From: Pseudoduganella plicata
Lineage (GTDB): Bacteria; Pseudomonadota; Gammaproteobacteria; Burkholderiales; Burkholderiaceae_D
Assembly (NCBI RefSeq): GCF_004421005.1
Contig: NZ_CP038026.1
Coordinates: forward strand, 1,674,001-1,738,000
Direction: 5' to 3'
DNA length: 64,000 nt
The position numbers and the translations under genes were made by a program. Of the stretch, positions 30,274-38,845 are shown in pieces (positions within the stretch are counted from its first letter, which is position 1; each line of letters starts with the position of its first letter). Below the pieces are notes generated by a model. The model was not told where the DNA came from. It worked only from the letters and a program-made list of their open reading frames with translations, and searched no databases.

Positions 30274-31500
30274 ATGTACGACGAAGCCACCAAAGCCTAT
30301 GCCCGCGAACAGGAGCGGCGCATCCTGCCGCTGGAATACCGCGCCCACGCGCAGAAGGACGGCCGCGCCGAGGGCCGCGAGGAATGCATGCGCGACTACG
30401 CGCGCGTGCTGTACTCCGCATCGTTCCGCCGCCTGCAGGGCAAGATGCAGCTGCTGGGCGTGGACGCCAACAACTTCAACCGCAACCGGCTGACGCACAG
30501 CCTGGAAGTGGCGCAGATCGCCCGCTCGATCGCCGCCGACCTGGGCCTGGAACGCAGCGTCGTGGCCGAGACCTGCGCACTGGCGCACGACCTGGGCAAC
30601 CCGCCCTTCGGCCATTACGGCGAGAAGATCCTCAACGAGCTGGGGAACGACTGGGGCGGCTTCGAGGGCAATGCGCAGGCGTTCCGCATCCTGCGCACGC
30701 TGGAGAAGAAGCACCATGCCTACGCAGGCCTGAATCTGACGGTGCGCTCGCTGGCGGGCATCACCAAGTATTTTTATACGCGCGCCGAAAACGAACGCAA
30801 GTTCCTGTATGACGAGGACCACGCCTTCCTGTCCGGCGAACTGGCGCGCCATGGCCTCGATATCCGCAAGAGCATCGATGCGCAGATCATGGACCTGTCC
30901 GACGAAATCGCGTACGCCGCGCACGACCTGGAGGATGCGCTCAGCTTCGGCATCATCACGTGGGGCGAGATCCTGCATGAGTTCAAGATCAGCCAGAAGT
31001 TCGCCGACGCGTTCGAGCCGTTCTCGCGCATCGCCCACGGCGCCCACGAGGAAGCGCTGAAGTCCGAGGCACAGGCCAGCTCGGAGGAATACTCCATCGT
31101 GCTGCGCAAGGAGATGACGTCGCAGATCGTCCACGAGCTGTGCCGCGACATCGGCGTCGTCGATGGCGAACATGGCCCCGAACTGGGCTACCGCTCGATG
31201 GGCGCGCTGGCCACCGGCCTGAAAAGCCTGTTGTGGAAGGCGATCCTGCGCAAGAAGGACGTGCAACTGTACGAGAAACGGGGCGAGAAGATCATCCGCG
31301 GGCTGTTCGAAGTCCTGACGGACAAGGCGTACAACAAGGACAACGTGCTGCTGCCGCCGGAGCTGCGCTGCCTGACGGACTCGCGCGAACGGCTCGTCAT
31401 CGACTACATCGCGGGCATGATGGATTCGTCCGCCGCGCAGGAATACGAAAAATACTTCGGCAAGGGCAGCCTGGACGAGATCTACTGGAAGGCCCGATGA
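30274..31500 (+). CDS. dgt: Deoxyguanosinetriphosphate triphosphohydrolase (dGTPase-like)
   Basis: A 408-residue HD-domain enzyme from the ATG at 30274 (AAAGGAAG upstream). Metal ligands are visible as RLTHSLEV, then ALAHDLGNPPFGHYGE and MDLSDEIAYAAHDLEDAL, in the order H...HD...D of the dNTPase family. The dGTPase family hydrolyses dGTP (or other dNTPs) to the nucleoside and triphosphate, affecting dNTP pools and sometimes phage replication. The length fits the shorter, type-2 class. Its TGA overlaps the ATG of the acyl-CoA dehydrogenase-like gene. Confidence 0.92.
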   Translation: MYDEATKAYAREQERRILPLEYRAHAQKDGRAEGREECMRDYARVLYSASFRRLQGKMQLLGVDANNFNRNRLTHSLEVAQIARSIAADLGLERSVVAETCALAHDLGNPPFGHYGEKILNELGNDWGGFEGNAQAFRILRTLEKKHHAYAGLNLTVRSLAGITKYFYTRAENERKFLYDEDHAFLSGELARHGLDIRKSIDAQIMDLSDEIAYAAHDLEDALSFGIITWGEILHEFKISQKFADAFEPFSRIAHGAHEEALKSEAQASSEEYSIVLRKEMTSQIVHELCRDIGVVDGEHGPELGYRSMGALATGLKSLLWKAILRKKDVQLYEKRGEKIIRGLFEVLTDKAYNKDNVLLPPELRCLTDSRERLVIDYIAGMMDSSAAQEYEKYFGKGSLDEIYWKAR

Positions 31501-32549
31501 TCGACGAGGCGGCGTGCCGCGCGGCGGACCTTGAGGGCTGGCTGGCGCCGGCGCAGCAGGCCCTCATCCACCGGGAAGGCTGGCTGCGCATGCTGGCGCC
31601 GCGTGCCTGCGGCGGTGCGGAGCTGCCGCTGCCGGACGTGGTACGGCTGGAACAGGCCATCGCGGCGCGCGATGGGAGCATGGGCTGGGTCGTCACCTTG
31701 TGCGCGGGCGCGCTCTGGTTCGCCGGCTTCCTTGCGCCGGAACGCGCGCGCGCGATCATGGCCACGCCCGACGTCTGCGTGGCCGGCAGCGGCGCGCCCA
31801 CCGGCTACGCGGACAAGGAAGGCGACGGCTTTCGCATCACGGGCCGCTGGGATTACGCCAGCGGCGCGCCGATGGCGACGCACTTCACGCTGAACGCCGT
31901 CCTGCGCGAACGGGGCCAGGTGCTGCTCGACGAAGCCGGCCGCCCGCGCATCCGCGCCTTCATCGTGCCGGCGCGGCACGTGACGGTGGAGCCCACATGG
32001 CGCAGCATCGGCCTGCGCGCATCCGCCTCGCACAGCTATCGGATCGACGATGCCTGGGTGCCGGCCGATCACGGCTTTGCCATTGCGCCGGAAGCGGCGA
32101 CGGCGCCCGGACCGCTGTACCGCTTCCCGTTCATGCCGCTCGCGTTCGTCACGCTGGGCGCCAACCTGCTGGGCATGGCGCAGCACTTCTTGGCTCTGGC
32201 CCGCCCGCTGCTGACGGCACGGCGGCATCCGGCGACCGGCCTGGCCGTCGTCGAGCTGCCGGCCGTGGCGGCGCGGTTGGCCAACGCCACCGCGGCCATG
32301 GACACGGCTCAATGCGAATTCTACGCGGCGCTGGACGCCGCCTGGGCGGCCGCGGTGGCCGGCGCCGAGGTCGACAGCGTCGCGTTACAGAGGGTCGCAC
32401 TGGCCATGGTGGAAACCTGCCGGCAGGCAGTCGATACGATCTACCCGTATTGCGGCCTGCAGGCGGCGCACGGCGACAGCGACATCAACCGCGTCTGGCG
32501 CGACTTTCATACGGCCACGCAGCATGCGATGCTGGTGCCCGCAGGATAA
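31497..32549 (+). CDS. Acyl-CoA dehydrogenase family protein
   Basis: A 350-residue flavoprotein-like protein. Its ATG lies in an ATGA overlap with the dgt stop, which is why I reject the longer frame starting at 31140. It has an N-terminal helical part (AIAARDGSMGWVVTL), a middle beta-domain with TGRWDYASGAPMATHF, and a C-terminal helical bundle (PF08028-like), the same order as in acyl-CoA dehydrogenases and flavin-dependent group D monooxygenases such as DszC. No clear catalytic Glu can be named, so dehydrogenase and hydroxylase are both open. Coupling to dgt has no obvious metabolic logic. Confidence 0.78.
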   Translation: MIDEAACRAADLEGWLAPAQQALIHREGWLRMLAPRACGGAELPLPDVVRLEQAIAARDGSMGWVVTLCAGALWFAGFLAPERARAIMATPDVCVAGSGAPTGYADKEGDGFRITGRWDYASGAPMATHFTLNAVLRERGQVLLDEAGRPRIRAFIVPARHVTVEPTWRSIGLRASASHSYRIDDAWVPADHGFAIAPEAATAPGPLYRFPFMPLAFVTLGANLLGMAQHFLALARPLLTARRHPATGLAVVELPAVAARLANATAAMDTAQCEFYAALDAAWAAAVAGAEVDSVALQRVALAMVETCRQAVDTIYPYCGLQAAHGDSDINRVWRDFHTATQHAMLVPAG

Positions 32550-32612
32550 GCGGCAAGCATGCGCTGGCCCGGCCGCGGCGGCGCTATACTGGGCGGTTGA
32601 AAGGAGGCCATC

Positions 32613-32927
32613 ATGAAACAACATCGATATCGTGTCACACTGGAACACCTGACGGACGCCGAAGGCGCCCGCTCCTCCCACGAGCCGCTGCAATTCGACG
32701 TGGGCAACCATGACGACATCATTGCCATCGTCCGCCGCATGCGCAGCCGGGGGGATTTCGACGAGCATTCCGCCACGTCGTTTGCCGTCGGTCTGAAACT
32801 GTTCAGCGAGGTGATGCTGGAGCAGAAGGACCATCCGCTGTTTGCGTCGTTCCGTCCGCATTTCCAGCAGTTCATGAAAGAACTGAAAAAAGGCCCGGCG
32901 TTGCCGGCCGAGCCCATACCGAAATAA
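32613..32927 (+). CDS. DUF3861 family protein
   Basis: A 104-residue soluble protein starting at 32613 behind GGAGG. KQHRYRVTLEHL at the N-terminus, PLQFDVGNHDDIIAIV and VGLKLFSEVMLE are the family hallmarks. Function unknown. It ends two bases from the stop of the convergent MFS gene, leaving no room for a separate terminator. Confidence 0.85.
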   Translation: MKQHRYRVTLEHLTDAEGARSSHEPLQFDVGNHDDIIAIVRRMRSRGDFDEHSATSFAVGLKLFSEVMLEQKDHPLFASFRPHFQQFMKELKKGPALPAEPIPK

Positions 32928-32928
32928 C

Positions 32929-34134
32929 TCAGTGCGCTGCGACGGTCCGCTCGGTCCGGGTTGCGGCCGGGCGGGGATTGAGCCGGTCCAGCCGGCCGGA
33001 CAGCGCCGTCAGCCCGAACGCACCCAGCACCACCAGCGCGCCGATCCAGCCCGTGTGAACCAGTCCCAGCTTTTCGACGATATGGCCGCCACCCCAGGCG
33101 CCGCCGGCAATGCCGAGATTGAACGCAGCAATGTTCAGGCCTGAAGCGACATCCACGGCGCGCGGCGTGAAGTGCTCGGCCTGCTGCACCACGTAGACCT
33201 GCAATCCCGCCACGTTACCGAACGCCACAGCGCCCCACAGCAGCACCGTCAGCACGACCAGCCATTGATCGGCGGCCGTAAAGGTCAGCAGCAACAGCAC
33301 GGCCGCCAGGCCCAGGAAGATGATCTTCAGGGCACTGATGGGCCCGCGTCGGTCGGCCAGCCTGCCGCCCCAGATATTGCCGAACGCGACCGACACGCCG
33401 TACACCAGCATCACAAGAGAAACAGCGTTGGCGCCGAAGCCGGCTACGCGCTGCAGGATCGGCGCCAGGTACGTGAAGGCGATGAACGAGCCGCCGTAGC
33501 CGACAGCCGTCATGGCGTACACCAGCAGCAGCCGGGGCTGGCCCAGCACCTGCACCTGCTGCAGCAGCGACGCCGGCGGCGCGTGGCGGATCGTCTTCGG
33601 CACGAACAGCAGGCTGCCAATGAAGGCAATCACCCCCAATGCAGACACGGCCAGGAACGTCTCGCGCCAGCCGAAGTGCTGGCCGATGAACGTCCCCAGC
33701 GGCACGCCCGTCACCAGCGCCACCGTCAGGCCGGTAAACATGATGGCGATCGCGCTGGCTGCCTTCTCTTTCGGCACCAGCGACGTGGCGATCGTCGAGC
33801 CGATCGAGAAGAACACGCCGTGGGCGAGGCCGGTCAGGATGCGGGCCGCGACCAGCGAGGTATAGCCGGGCGCCTGCCACGCCAGCAGGTTGCCGGCGGT
33901 GAACAGTACCATCAGCGACAGCAGCAACAGCTTGCGCGGCACCTTCCCCGTCAGGGCGGTTAGGACAGGGGCGCCGACAGCGACCCCGAGGGCGTACAGG
34001 CTCACGAGCAGACCGGCGGAGGGCAACGTCACGCCCAGGTCGGCGGCAATGGTGGGCAAGAGACCGACGATGACGAACTCCGTGGTCCCGATGGCGAAGG
34101 CGCTGATCGTCAGCGCCAGTAGGGCAATAGGCAT
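32929..34134 (-). CDS. MFS exporter (AraJ/YdhP-like, DHA1 family)
   Basis: A 401-residue transporter from the ATG at 34134 (AGGAG eight bases upstream), with twelve hydrophobic segments. FAIGTTEFVIVGLLPTIA in TM1 and the G-x-x-x-D/G-R-x-G-R/K type loop represented by TGKVPRKLL are typical of the drug:H+ antiporter-1 group that includes AraJ, YdhP and the nucleoside exporter NepI. It acts in the inner membrane as a proton-driven exporter; the substrate (arabinose-like sugar, nucleoside or drug) cannot be told. Divergent from the DUF3820 gene. Confidence 0.9.
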   Translation of the reverse strand: MPIALLALTISAFAIGTTEFVIVGLLPTIAADLGVTLPSAGLLVSLYALGVAVGAPVLTALTGKVPRKLLLLSLMVLFTAGNLLAWQAPGYTSLVAARILTGLAHGVFFSIGSTIATSLVPKEKAASAIAIMFTGLTVALVTGVPLGTFIGQHFGWRETFLAVSALGVIAFIGSLLFVPKTIRHAPPASLLQQVQVLGQPRLLLVYAMTAVGYGGSFIAFTYLAPILQRVAGFGANAVSLVMLVYGVSVAFGNIWGGRLADRRGPISALKIIFLGLAAVLLLLTFTAADQWLVVLTVLLWGAVAFGNVAGLQVYVVQQAEHFTPRAVDVASGLNIAAFNLGIAGGAWGGGHIVEKLGLVHTGWIGALVVLGAFGLTALSGRLDRLNPRPAATRTERTVAAH

Positions 34135-34235
34135 GGCAACTCCTGTTAAAGTCGAGGCCATGCAGTATCCGGGTTTTTATTGTTTCGAAAAATACCGGCT
34201 CAGACAGAACATATTTGACTCCATCGCAATAATAA

Positions 34236-34454
34236 ATGATCCCGCAATCGCTTTCCCTTCTCCTCACCCGTGAGATGCCCTACGGTAAATATCAGGGACG
34301 CAAACTGGCCGACCTGCCTGGCCATTACCTGGGCTGGATGGCGCGGGAAGGCGCCTTTCCCAACGGGGAGCTGGGTGCGCTGCTGGCCCTGATGTACGAG
34401 CTGGACCACAACGACCTGCGTGGCCTGCTCGACCCGCTGCGCCGGATGCCCTAG
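34236..34454 (+). CDS. DUF3820 family protein
   Basis: A 72-residue protein with MPYGKYQGRKLADLPGHYL, LGWMAREG-AFP and the YELDHNDL tail that define DUF3820, an uncharacterised family (some members are labelled putative quorum-sensing-regulated virulence factor). The gene overlaps the convergent PPC-domain gene by 4 nt. Nothing more can be said about function. Confidence 0.85.
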   Translation: MIPQSLSLLLTREMPYGKYQGRKLADLPGHYLGWMAREGAFPNGELGALLALMYELDHNDLRGLLDPLRRMP

Positions 34455-34846
34455 GCGGGCCGGATCGTCAGCTCCGGGTAACCCGTGGCCGGGTCGTGCT
34501 CGCGTGCGAATGCGTGCCCGGGCAGCAATGCCATCAGCAGCTCCGCCGTCGTGCGGACGATGCAGCCCGGACCGACGTGGCCGCCGTGTACGTGACCCTG
34601 CGCGTCGGAAACGCTCATATGCAGGTGCACGCCGTCGCGCGACACGCTGCCCGCCAGCGTCAGGATTTCCAGGTCGCCCCGCAGTTCGGCGCAGGCCGGT
34701 TTCCCGGCATAGCGCAGCTGCGCGACTGACAGGCTGCCGATGCCCTGGAGGACGAACGCGGCAGTGGCACCGTGCGCGGCCAGCGCCCCTCCAATAGCGG
34801 CGCGCAGATCGGTGCCGGGCATTAATCTGAGCGGTACAGGCTGCAT
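34451..34846 (-). CDS. PPC/DUF296 domain DNA-binding protein
   Basis: A 131-residue single-domain protein. RLMPGTDLRAAI opens it, LQGIGSLSVAQLRYAG follows, and the metal/nucleotide site is represented by HLHMSVSDAQGHVHGGHV, a histidine-rich signature of the PPC (plants and prokaryotes conserved, DUF296) trimeric fold. Bacterial members are usually called DNA-binding because of the AT-hook-fused plant homologues, but this one has no AT-hook, so DNA binding is not shown. Start at 34846. Confidence 0.87.
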   Translation of the reverse strand: MQPVPLRLMPGTDLRAAIGGALAAHGATAAFVLQGIGSLSVAQLRYAGKPACAELRGDLEILTLAGSVSRDGVHLHMSVSDAQGHVHGGHVGPGCIVRTTAELLMALLPGHAFAREHDPATGYPELTIRPA

Positions 34847-35135
34847 TGTGCTGTCTTTCCGGTGACGTTATGGCGTTCTTTCAACCCGACTTTACGAGGC
34901 ATTGTCAGCACTCAAGGGCACGTGGATCTGTGAAATATTGCAATTGCTGTGTTACTTTTTGGTTGGCTTTTGTCCTACAAAATACCCTCCTGAGCTCTTA
35001 TAAAAAGGACCAGCCCTCGGGCCTAAGATGAGCGCTCCTTTACCCAACTTGCACCAGCGACGACGAGCAATCGGGCTTCCGACCCGCCGGTCGAGTAAAG
35101 GATGTGCAATATTCAAATCATACAAGGAGAGAACC

Positions 35136-35495
35136 ATGGCATCATCCAACCAAGGCGGCGGTAACAAGGAAGGCGGCAAAAAGGGTAACAGCCAGAGCGG
35201 CGATACCAGCAATCGCGGTTTCGCTTCCATGGATCCTCAACGTCAGCGCGAAATCGCCAGCGAAGGTGGCCGCGCCGCACACGCATCTGGCAATGCGCAC
35301 GAATTCACCTCCGAGGAAGCACGCAAGGCCGGCAGCATGAGCCACAAGAACGACGGCAACCGTCAGAGCGGCTCGCAGGGCTCCGGTGGCGGCGGGGGCA
35401 ACAATGCAGGCAGCGGCGGGAGCACCCGCGGCGGCACGCCTGAGCAGCACGCAGCAGCGGGCCGTCAAAGCAGCAAAAACGACGACAAGCGCTAA
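35136..35495 (+). CDS. KGG-repeat stress protein (GsiB/Con-10-like)
   Basis: A 119-residue, very hydrophilic and probably disordered protein behind AAGGAGA. It has GFASMDPQRQREIASEGG and AAHASGNAHEFTSEEARKAG (residues about 29-68), the KGG-type repeat of general stress proteins such as B. subtilis GsiB and fungal con-10, flanked by long Gly/Ser/Asn-rich stretches with no cysteine or tryptophan. Likely a desiccation or osmotic stress protectant in the cytoplasm. It has a strong terminator directly after it. Confidence 0.85.
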   Translation: MASSNQGGGNKEGGKKGNSQSGDTSNRGFASMDPQRQREIASEGGRAAHASGNAHEFTSEEARKAGSMSHKNDGNRQSGSQGSGGGGGNNAGSGGSTRGGTPEQHAAAGRQSSKNDDKR

Positions 35496-35547
35496 GCGCG
35501 GGCCGTCACGCAACGCGCCCAGGCGCACTGTCCCCGCCGGGGACAAC

Positions 35548-35573
35548 AAAAGCCGCTCACGAGAGCGGCTTTT
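35548..35573 (+). terminator. Rho-independent terminator after the KGG stress gene
   Basis: AAAAGCCGCTC and GAGCGGCTTTT pair perfectly around ACGA; A-runs and T-runs on both flanks mean it could also serve the convergent phosphodiesterase gene, which ends at 35656. Confidence 0.85.
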
Positions 35574-35655
35574 GCCGTGGTGGCCGCAACAGAAACGGAA
35601 ACAGAGACAGCCAATCCGTGTCCCCCCTGAACGCGGGCTCAGCCATACTCGGACG

Positions 35656-37791
35656 TCAGCGCCCCGTGAACGCGAGCCGCTTTCCTTCGCGCAGCATGCG
35701 CTCGAAGTCGGCGGCCGGCACGGGTTGGCTGAACAGGTAGCCCTGCAGCTGGTCGCAGCCCAGCCCGCGCAGGAAGTCCATCTGCTCCATCGTTTCGACG
35801 CCTTCGGCCACGATTTCCTGGCGCAGCTGCTGACCCATCGTGACGATGGCGCGGGCGATGGCGCAATCGTTTTCCTCGTGCGGCAGACCCACAACGAAAG
35901 CGCGGTCGATCTTCAATGTGCTGATCGGGAACTTCTTCAGGTAAGCCAGGCTCGAATACCCGGTGCCGAAGTCGTCCAGCGCCAGCGCCAGCCCCATCGC
36001 GACCAGCTCATTCATGATGGCGATCACTGTCTCGGCACCCCGCACCAGCAGGCTCTCCGTGATTTCCAGCATCAGCTGCTCCGGATTCACGCCATAGCGC
36101 TCCAGCGCTTGGGCCATCCGTTGCGGCAGGCCGCGGTCGAACTGCCGGGCCGACAGGTTGACGGCAATGGGCGGCATGATGACGTTCGCTTCGCGCCATT
36201 GCTGGATCTGGCGGCACGCCTCCTCCACGACCCAGTTGCCCAGTTCCGTGATCAGTCCCGTCTCTTCCGCCACGGGAATGAACACGCCTGGCGACACCAG
36301 TCCGCGCACCGGGTGACGCCAGCGCAGCAGCGCCTCGGCGCCGACGATGCGGCCGCTGCGCAGGCTCACCTTGGGCTGGTAGTACAGCATCAGCTCGCCG
36401 TTGGCCAGCGCGTCGCGCAGTTCGCTTTCGATGCGCAGGTGTTCCTTGGCACGCTGGTTCATCTCTTCGCTGAAGAAGAGGATCGCCGGGTCGTCGCTCT
36501 GGCCGGCCCGGGCCGCTGCCACGTCGGCGCCGCGCAGCAGCGTGTCGGCATCGCCCGCATCCTCCGGGAAGACGGCGATGCCAACGTGCGTGCCCACCTG
36601 CAACGTATGGGCACCGACCGCGATCGGTGCCGACAGCGCGTCGATCAGCTTGCGTGCCACCAGCGCCGCGTGTTCGCGCTTCTCCACCCGCAGCAGGCCG
36701 ACGGCAAACTTGCCGCCGCCCAGGCGCGCCAGCAGATCGCCCTCGCGCAGCCGGCCGCGCAACAGGCGCGCGATCTCGGCCAGCAGCGCGTTGCCGACAT
36801 CGTGCCCCAGCGTGTCGCTGATCGAACCCAGCCGCGCCACTTCGACCACCAGCAGCGCGCCATGCTCGCGGGTGCGGCGCGCCTCCGCCATTGCCTGCCC
36901 CAGCAGTTGCAGCAGCAGACCGTGGTTGGGCAGGCCCGTCAGTGCGTCGTAATTGGCCAGGCGCTGCATGCGCACCTCCGCATCCTTGTGCGAGCTGATG
37001 TCGGAAAACAGCGAGAACGTATGGCTGACGCGGCCACGCTCATCACGTACGGCACTGACCGTCACGGACTGGGGGAACAGCTCGCCGTTCTTGCGCTTGC
37101 CGATGATCTCGCCGCGCCAGGCGCCGTTGCCCTGCATGGCCGCGCGCACTTCGGCGCGCAGGTCGGCGTCGGACACGCCCGCGCTCAGCAGATCGGGGGT
37201 GCGGCCGATCACTTCCGCCATCGCATAGCCGGTAATGCGCGTGAACGCGCCGTTGATCGACACGATCCGCTCCTGCGCATCCGTAATCAGCACGCCCTGG
37301 TCGCTGTCTTCGATGATGCGGGCGTGCAGGCTGTTCTGTTCGTACTCCGCCCGTGCGCCGGTCGCTGGTGCCAGGCGGATCGTCATGCCGGACGGCTCGC
37401 TCGCGGTGTCCCGGATCGCTTCGATCGACAGCCGTACCCAGATCACGTCGCCGGACTTCTTGCGCCGGCGCACGTCCGTCACGGTGCCGGCGGGGTCGGC
37501 GAGCAGTTCCGCGATCTCGCCCGCCTCATCGTCCTCGGCGTACAGGAACAGCACGTGGCGGCCGACCGCTTCGGCGGCCGTGTAGCCGAACAGCTGCTCG
37601 GCGCCGGCGTTCCAGCCCATGACGTAGCCTGCCAGGTCCAGCCGCATCGCCGCGGTCAGTTCCTGCTGGCGCAGCAGGACCGCTTCCAGCTCGGACAGCG
37701 TATGCGCCAGGGCCGGCGCGTCTTCTTGCGCCTGCTGGCTGCGCGCGGACCGCACGAGATCCAGGCAATGGTCGATGGCCGGCTCAAGCAT
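35656..37791 (-). CDS. PAS-PAS-GGDEF-EAL protein, c-di-GMP phosphodiesterase with degenerate GGDEF
   Basis: A 711-residue protein from the ATG at 37791, with GGAGG about ten bases upstream. Two PAS domains (AGYVMGWNAGAEQLFGYTA; ARIIEDSDQGVLITDAQ) with PAC tails precede a GGDEF domain whose signature reads GGGKF (about residue 359), so it should not make c-di-GMP. The EAL domain is complete: GAEALLRW, VNLSARQFD, MLEITES, DDFGTGYSSL, LKIDRAF and VAEGVET, all metal and catalytic positions. It should degrade c-di-GMP in response to a PAS signal. Its start overlaps the stop of the HDOD gene by 8 nt, indicating coupled translation. Confidence 0.9.
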   Translation of the reverse strand: MLEPAIDHCLDLVRSARSQQAQEDAPALAHTLSELEAVLLRQQELTAAMRLDLAGYVMGWNAGAEQLFGYTAAEAVGRHVLFLYAEDDEAGEIAELLADPAGTVTDVRRRKKSGDVIWVRLSIEAIRDTASEPSGMTIRLAPATGARAEYEQNSLHARIIEDSDQGVLITDAQERIVSINGAFTRITGYAMAEVIGRTPDLLSAGVSDADLRAEVRAAMQGNGAWRGEIIGKRKNGELFPQSVTVSAVRDERGRVSHTFSLFSDISSHKDAEVRMQRLANYDALTGLPNHGLLLQLLGQAMAEARRTREHGALLVVEVARLGSISDTLGHDVGNALLAEIARLLRGRLREGDLLARLGGGKFAVGLLRVEKREHAALVARKLIDALSAPIAVGAHTLQVGTHVGIAVFPEDAGDADTLLRGADVAAARAGQSDDPAILFFSEEMNQRAKEHLRIESELRDALANGELMLYYQPKVSLRSGRIVGAEALLRWRHPVRGLVSPGVFIPVAEETGLITELGNWVVEEACRQIQQWREANVIMPPIAVNLSARQFDRGLPQRMAQALERYGVNPEQLMLEITESLLVRGAETVIAIMNELVAMGLALALDDFGTGYSSLAYLKKFPISTLKIDRAFVVGLPHEENDCAIARAIVTMGQQLRQEIVAEGVETMEQMDFLRGLGCDQLQGYLFSQPVPAADFERMLREGKRLAFTGR

Positions 37792-38764
37792 CGCGCTTGC
37801 CTCCAGTCTCCTGCCCGATGTCGCTGATGACGCCCAGCATCCACAGGTGGGCGTCGACGACCATGCCGTTGAAGTCGGCCACGTCCAGGCCCGCGGCACC
37901 CAATCCGACACCGACGCTCGCCCCATCGCAGCGCTCGGCGGCACAGACAATGGCCAGCAATGCCCCCAGTTCGCCGTCGCCGACCAGCAGCGCGCGCTGG
38001 ACGGCGTCGCCGATGGCCAGCGGCGCCAGCACGTCCTGCAGCGGGCTGCCGAACAGGACACCCAGCAGCGAGAACATTCCGGTCATGAACGCCCCCTCCT
38101 GGTTGTGCTTGTCGAGGCCCGTCGCGCGCGCCAGCAGTTCCATCAGCCGGGCCCGCACCGACACGCGCGCCAGCAGCATCGCCGAGCGCACGTCCCCTTC
38201 GCGGGCGGCGAACAGCATCAGGTTCAGCCAGCGCCGCAGCTGGTGCCGGCCAAGAATCAGAATCGCCTGCGAGAAGCTGGTGATTTTGCGGGCCGTGCCG
38301 CCCGTCATGCCGAGCGAATTGACGAGGCGCAACAGCTGGTAGGACAAGGTTGGATCGCGTCGCAGCAATGCTTCGATTTCATGCGTGTCCGCGTCGCAGC
38401 TGACCAGCTGGACCAGTTGCAGCGCCAGTGCGCGCGAGGCGGCGTGCTTGCCGCCAGCACTCGCTGGCGGGGCCAGCGGCCAGTCGCCTTCGACGAGCTT
38501 TACGCCCGGCGGCACGTGCGCAAAGGGCGCATCGGCGCACAGCACGGCATCGACCGGCAGCGGTTGCCATCGGGCGTTGTCCAGCGCCTCCGCCATGTCC
38601 GGCGACACGCCGACGCGGTAATAACAAGGCAGCTGCCCGGGGAGGTCGGCCAGCAGGGAGGGCAATTGTGCCGCCGTGGCGTCAGCCGGCGCGCAGAACG
38701 CGAGCGCGGCCGGCTTGCCGGCACGATCGGCGAGGAGTTGCAGGAAGACAGGCGGAGTATTCAT
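37784..38764 (-). CDS. HDOD domain protein with divergent N-terminal domain
   Basis: A 326-residue protein from the ATG at 38764. Residues about 110-300 form an HDOD domain: LRRDPTLSYQLLRLVNSLG and ILGRHQLRRWLNLML, then GAFMTGMFSLL, but without the catalytic HD pair. The first 100 residues (ADLPGQLPCYYRVGV...) could be a worn-down EAL half, since EAL-HDOD fusions of the YuxH/CdgJ type are common. HDOD proteins scaffold signalling with c-di-GMP enzymes; this one is cotranscribed with such an enzyme. Confidence 0.82.
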   Translation of the reverse strand: MNTPPVFLQLLADRAGKPAALAFCAPADATAAQLPSLLADLPGQLPCYYRVGVSPDMAEALDNARWQPLPVDAVLCADAPFAHVPPGVKLVEGDWPLAPPASAGGKHAASRALALQLVQLVSCDADTHEIEALLRRDPTLSYQLLRLVNSLGMTGGTARKITSFSQAILILGRHQLRRWLNLMLFAAREGDVRSAMLLARVSVRARLMELLARATGLDKHNQEGAFMTGMFSLLGVLFGSPLQDVLAPLAIGDAVQRALLVGDGELGALLAIVCAAERCDGASVGVGLGAAGLDVADFNGMVVDAHLWMLGVISDIGQETGGKRDA

Positions 38765-38845
38765 GAGCGGGCGGAGGCTGGGCGCGCGTGGCAGGGAACG
38801 GCTATGGTACCCCAAACAGTTGGCACTCGTCAACACTTTCCCCGC

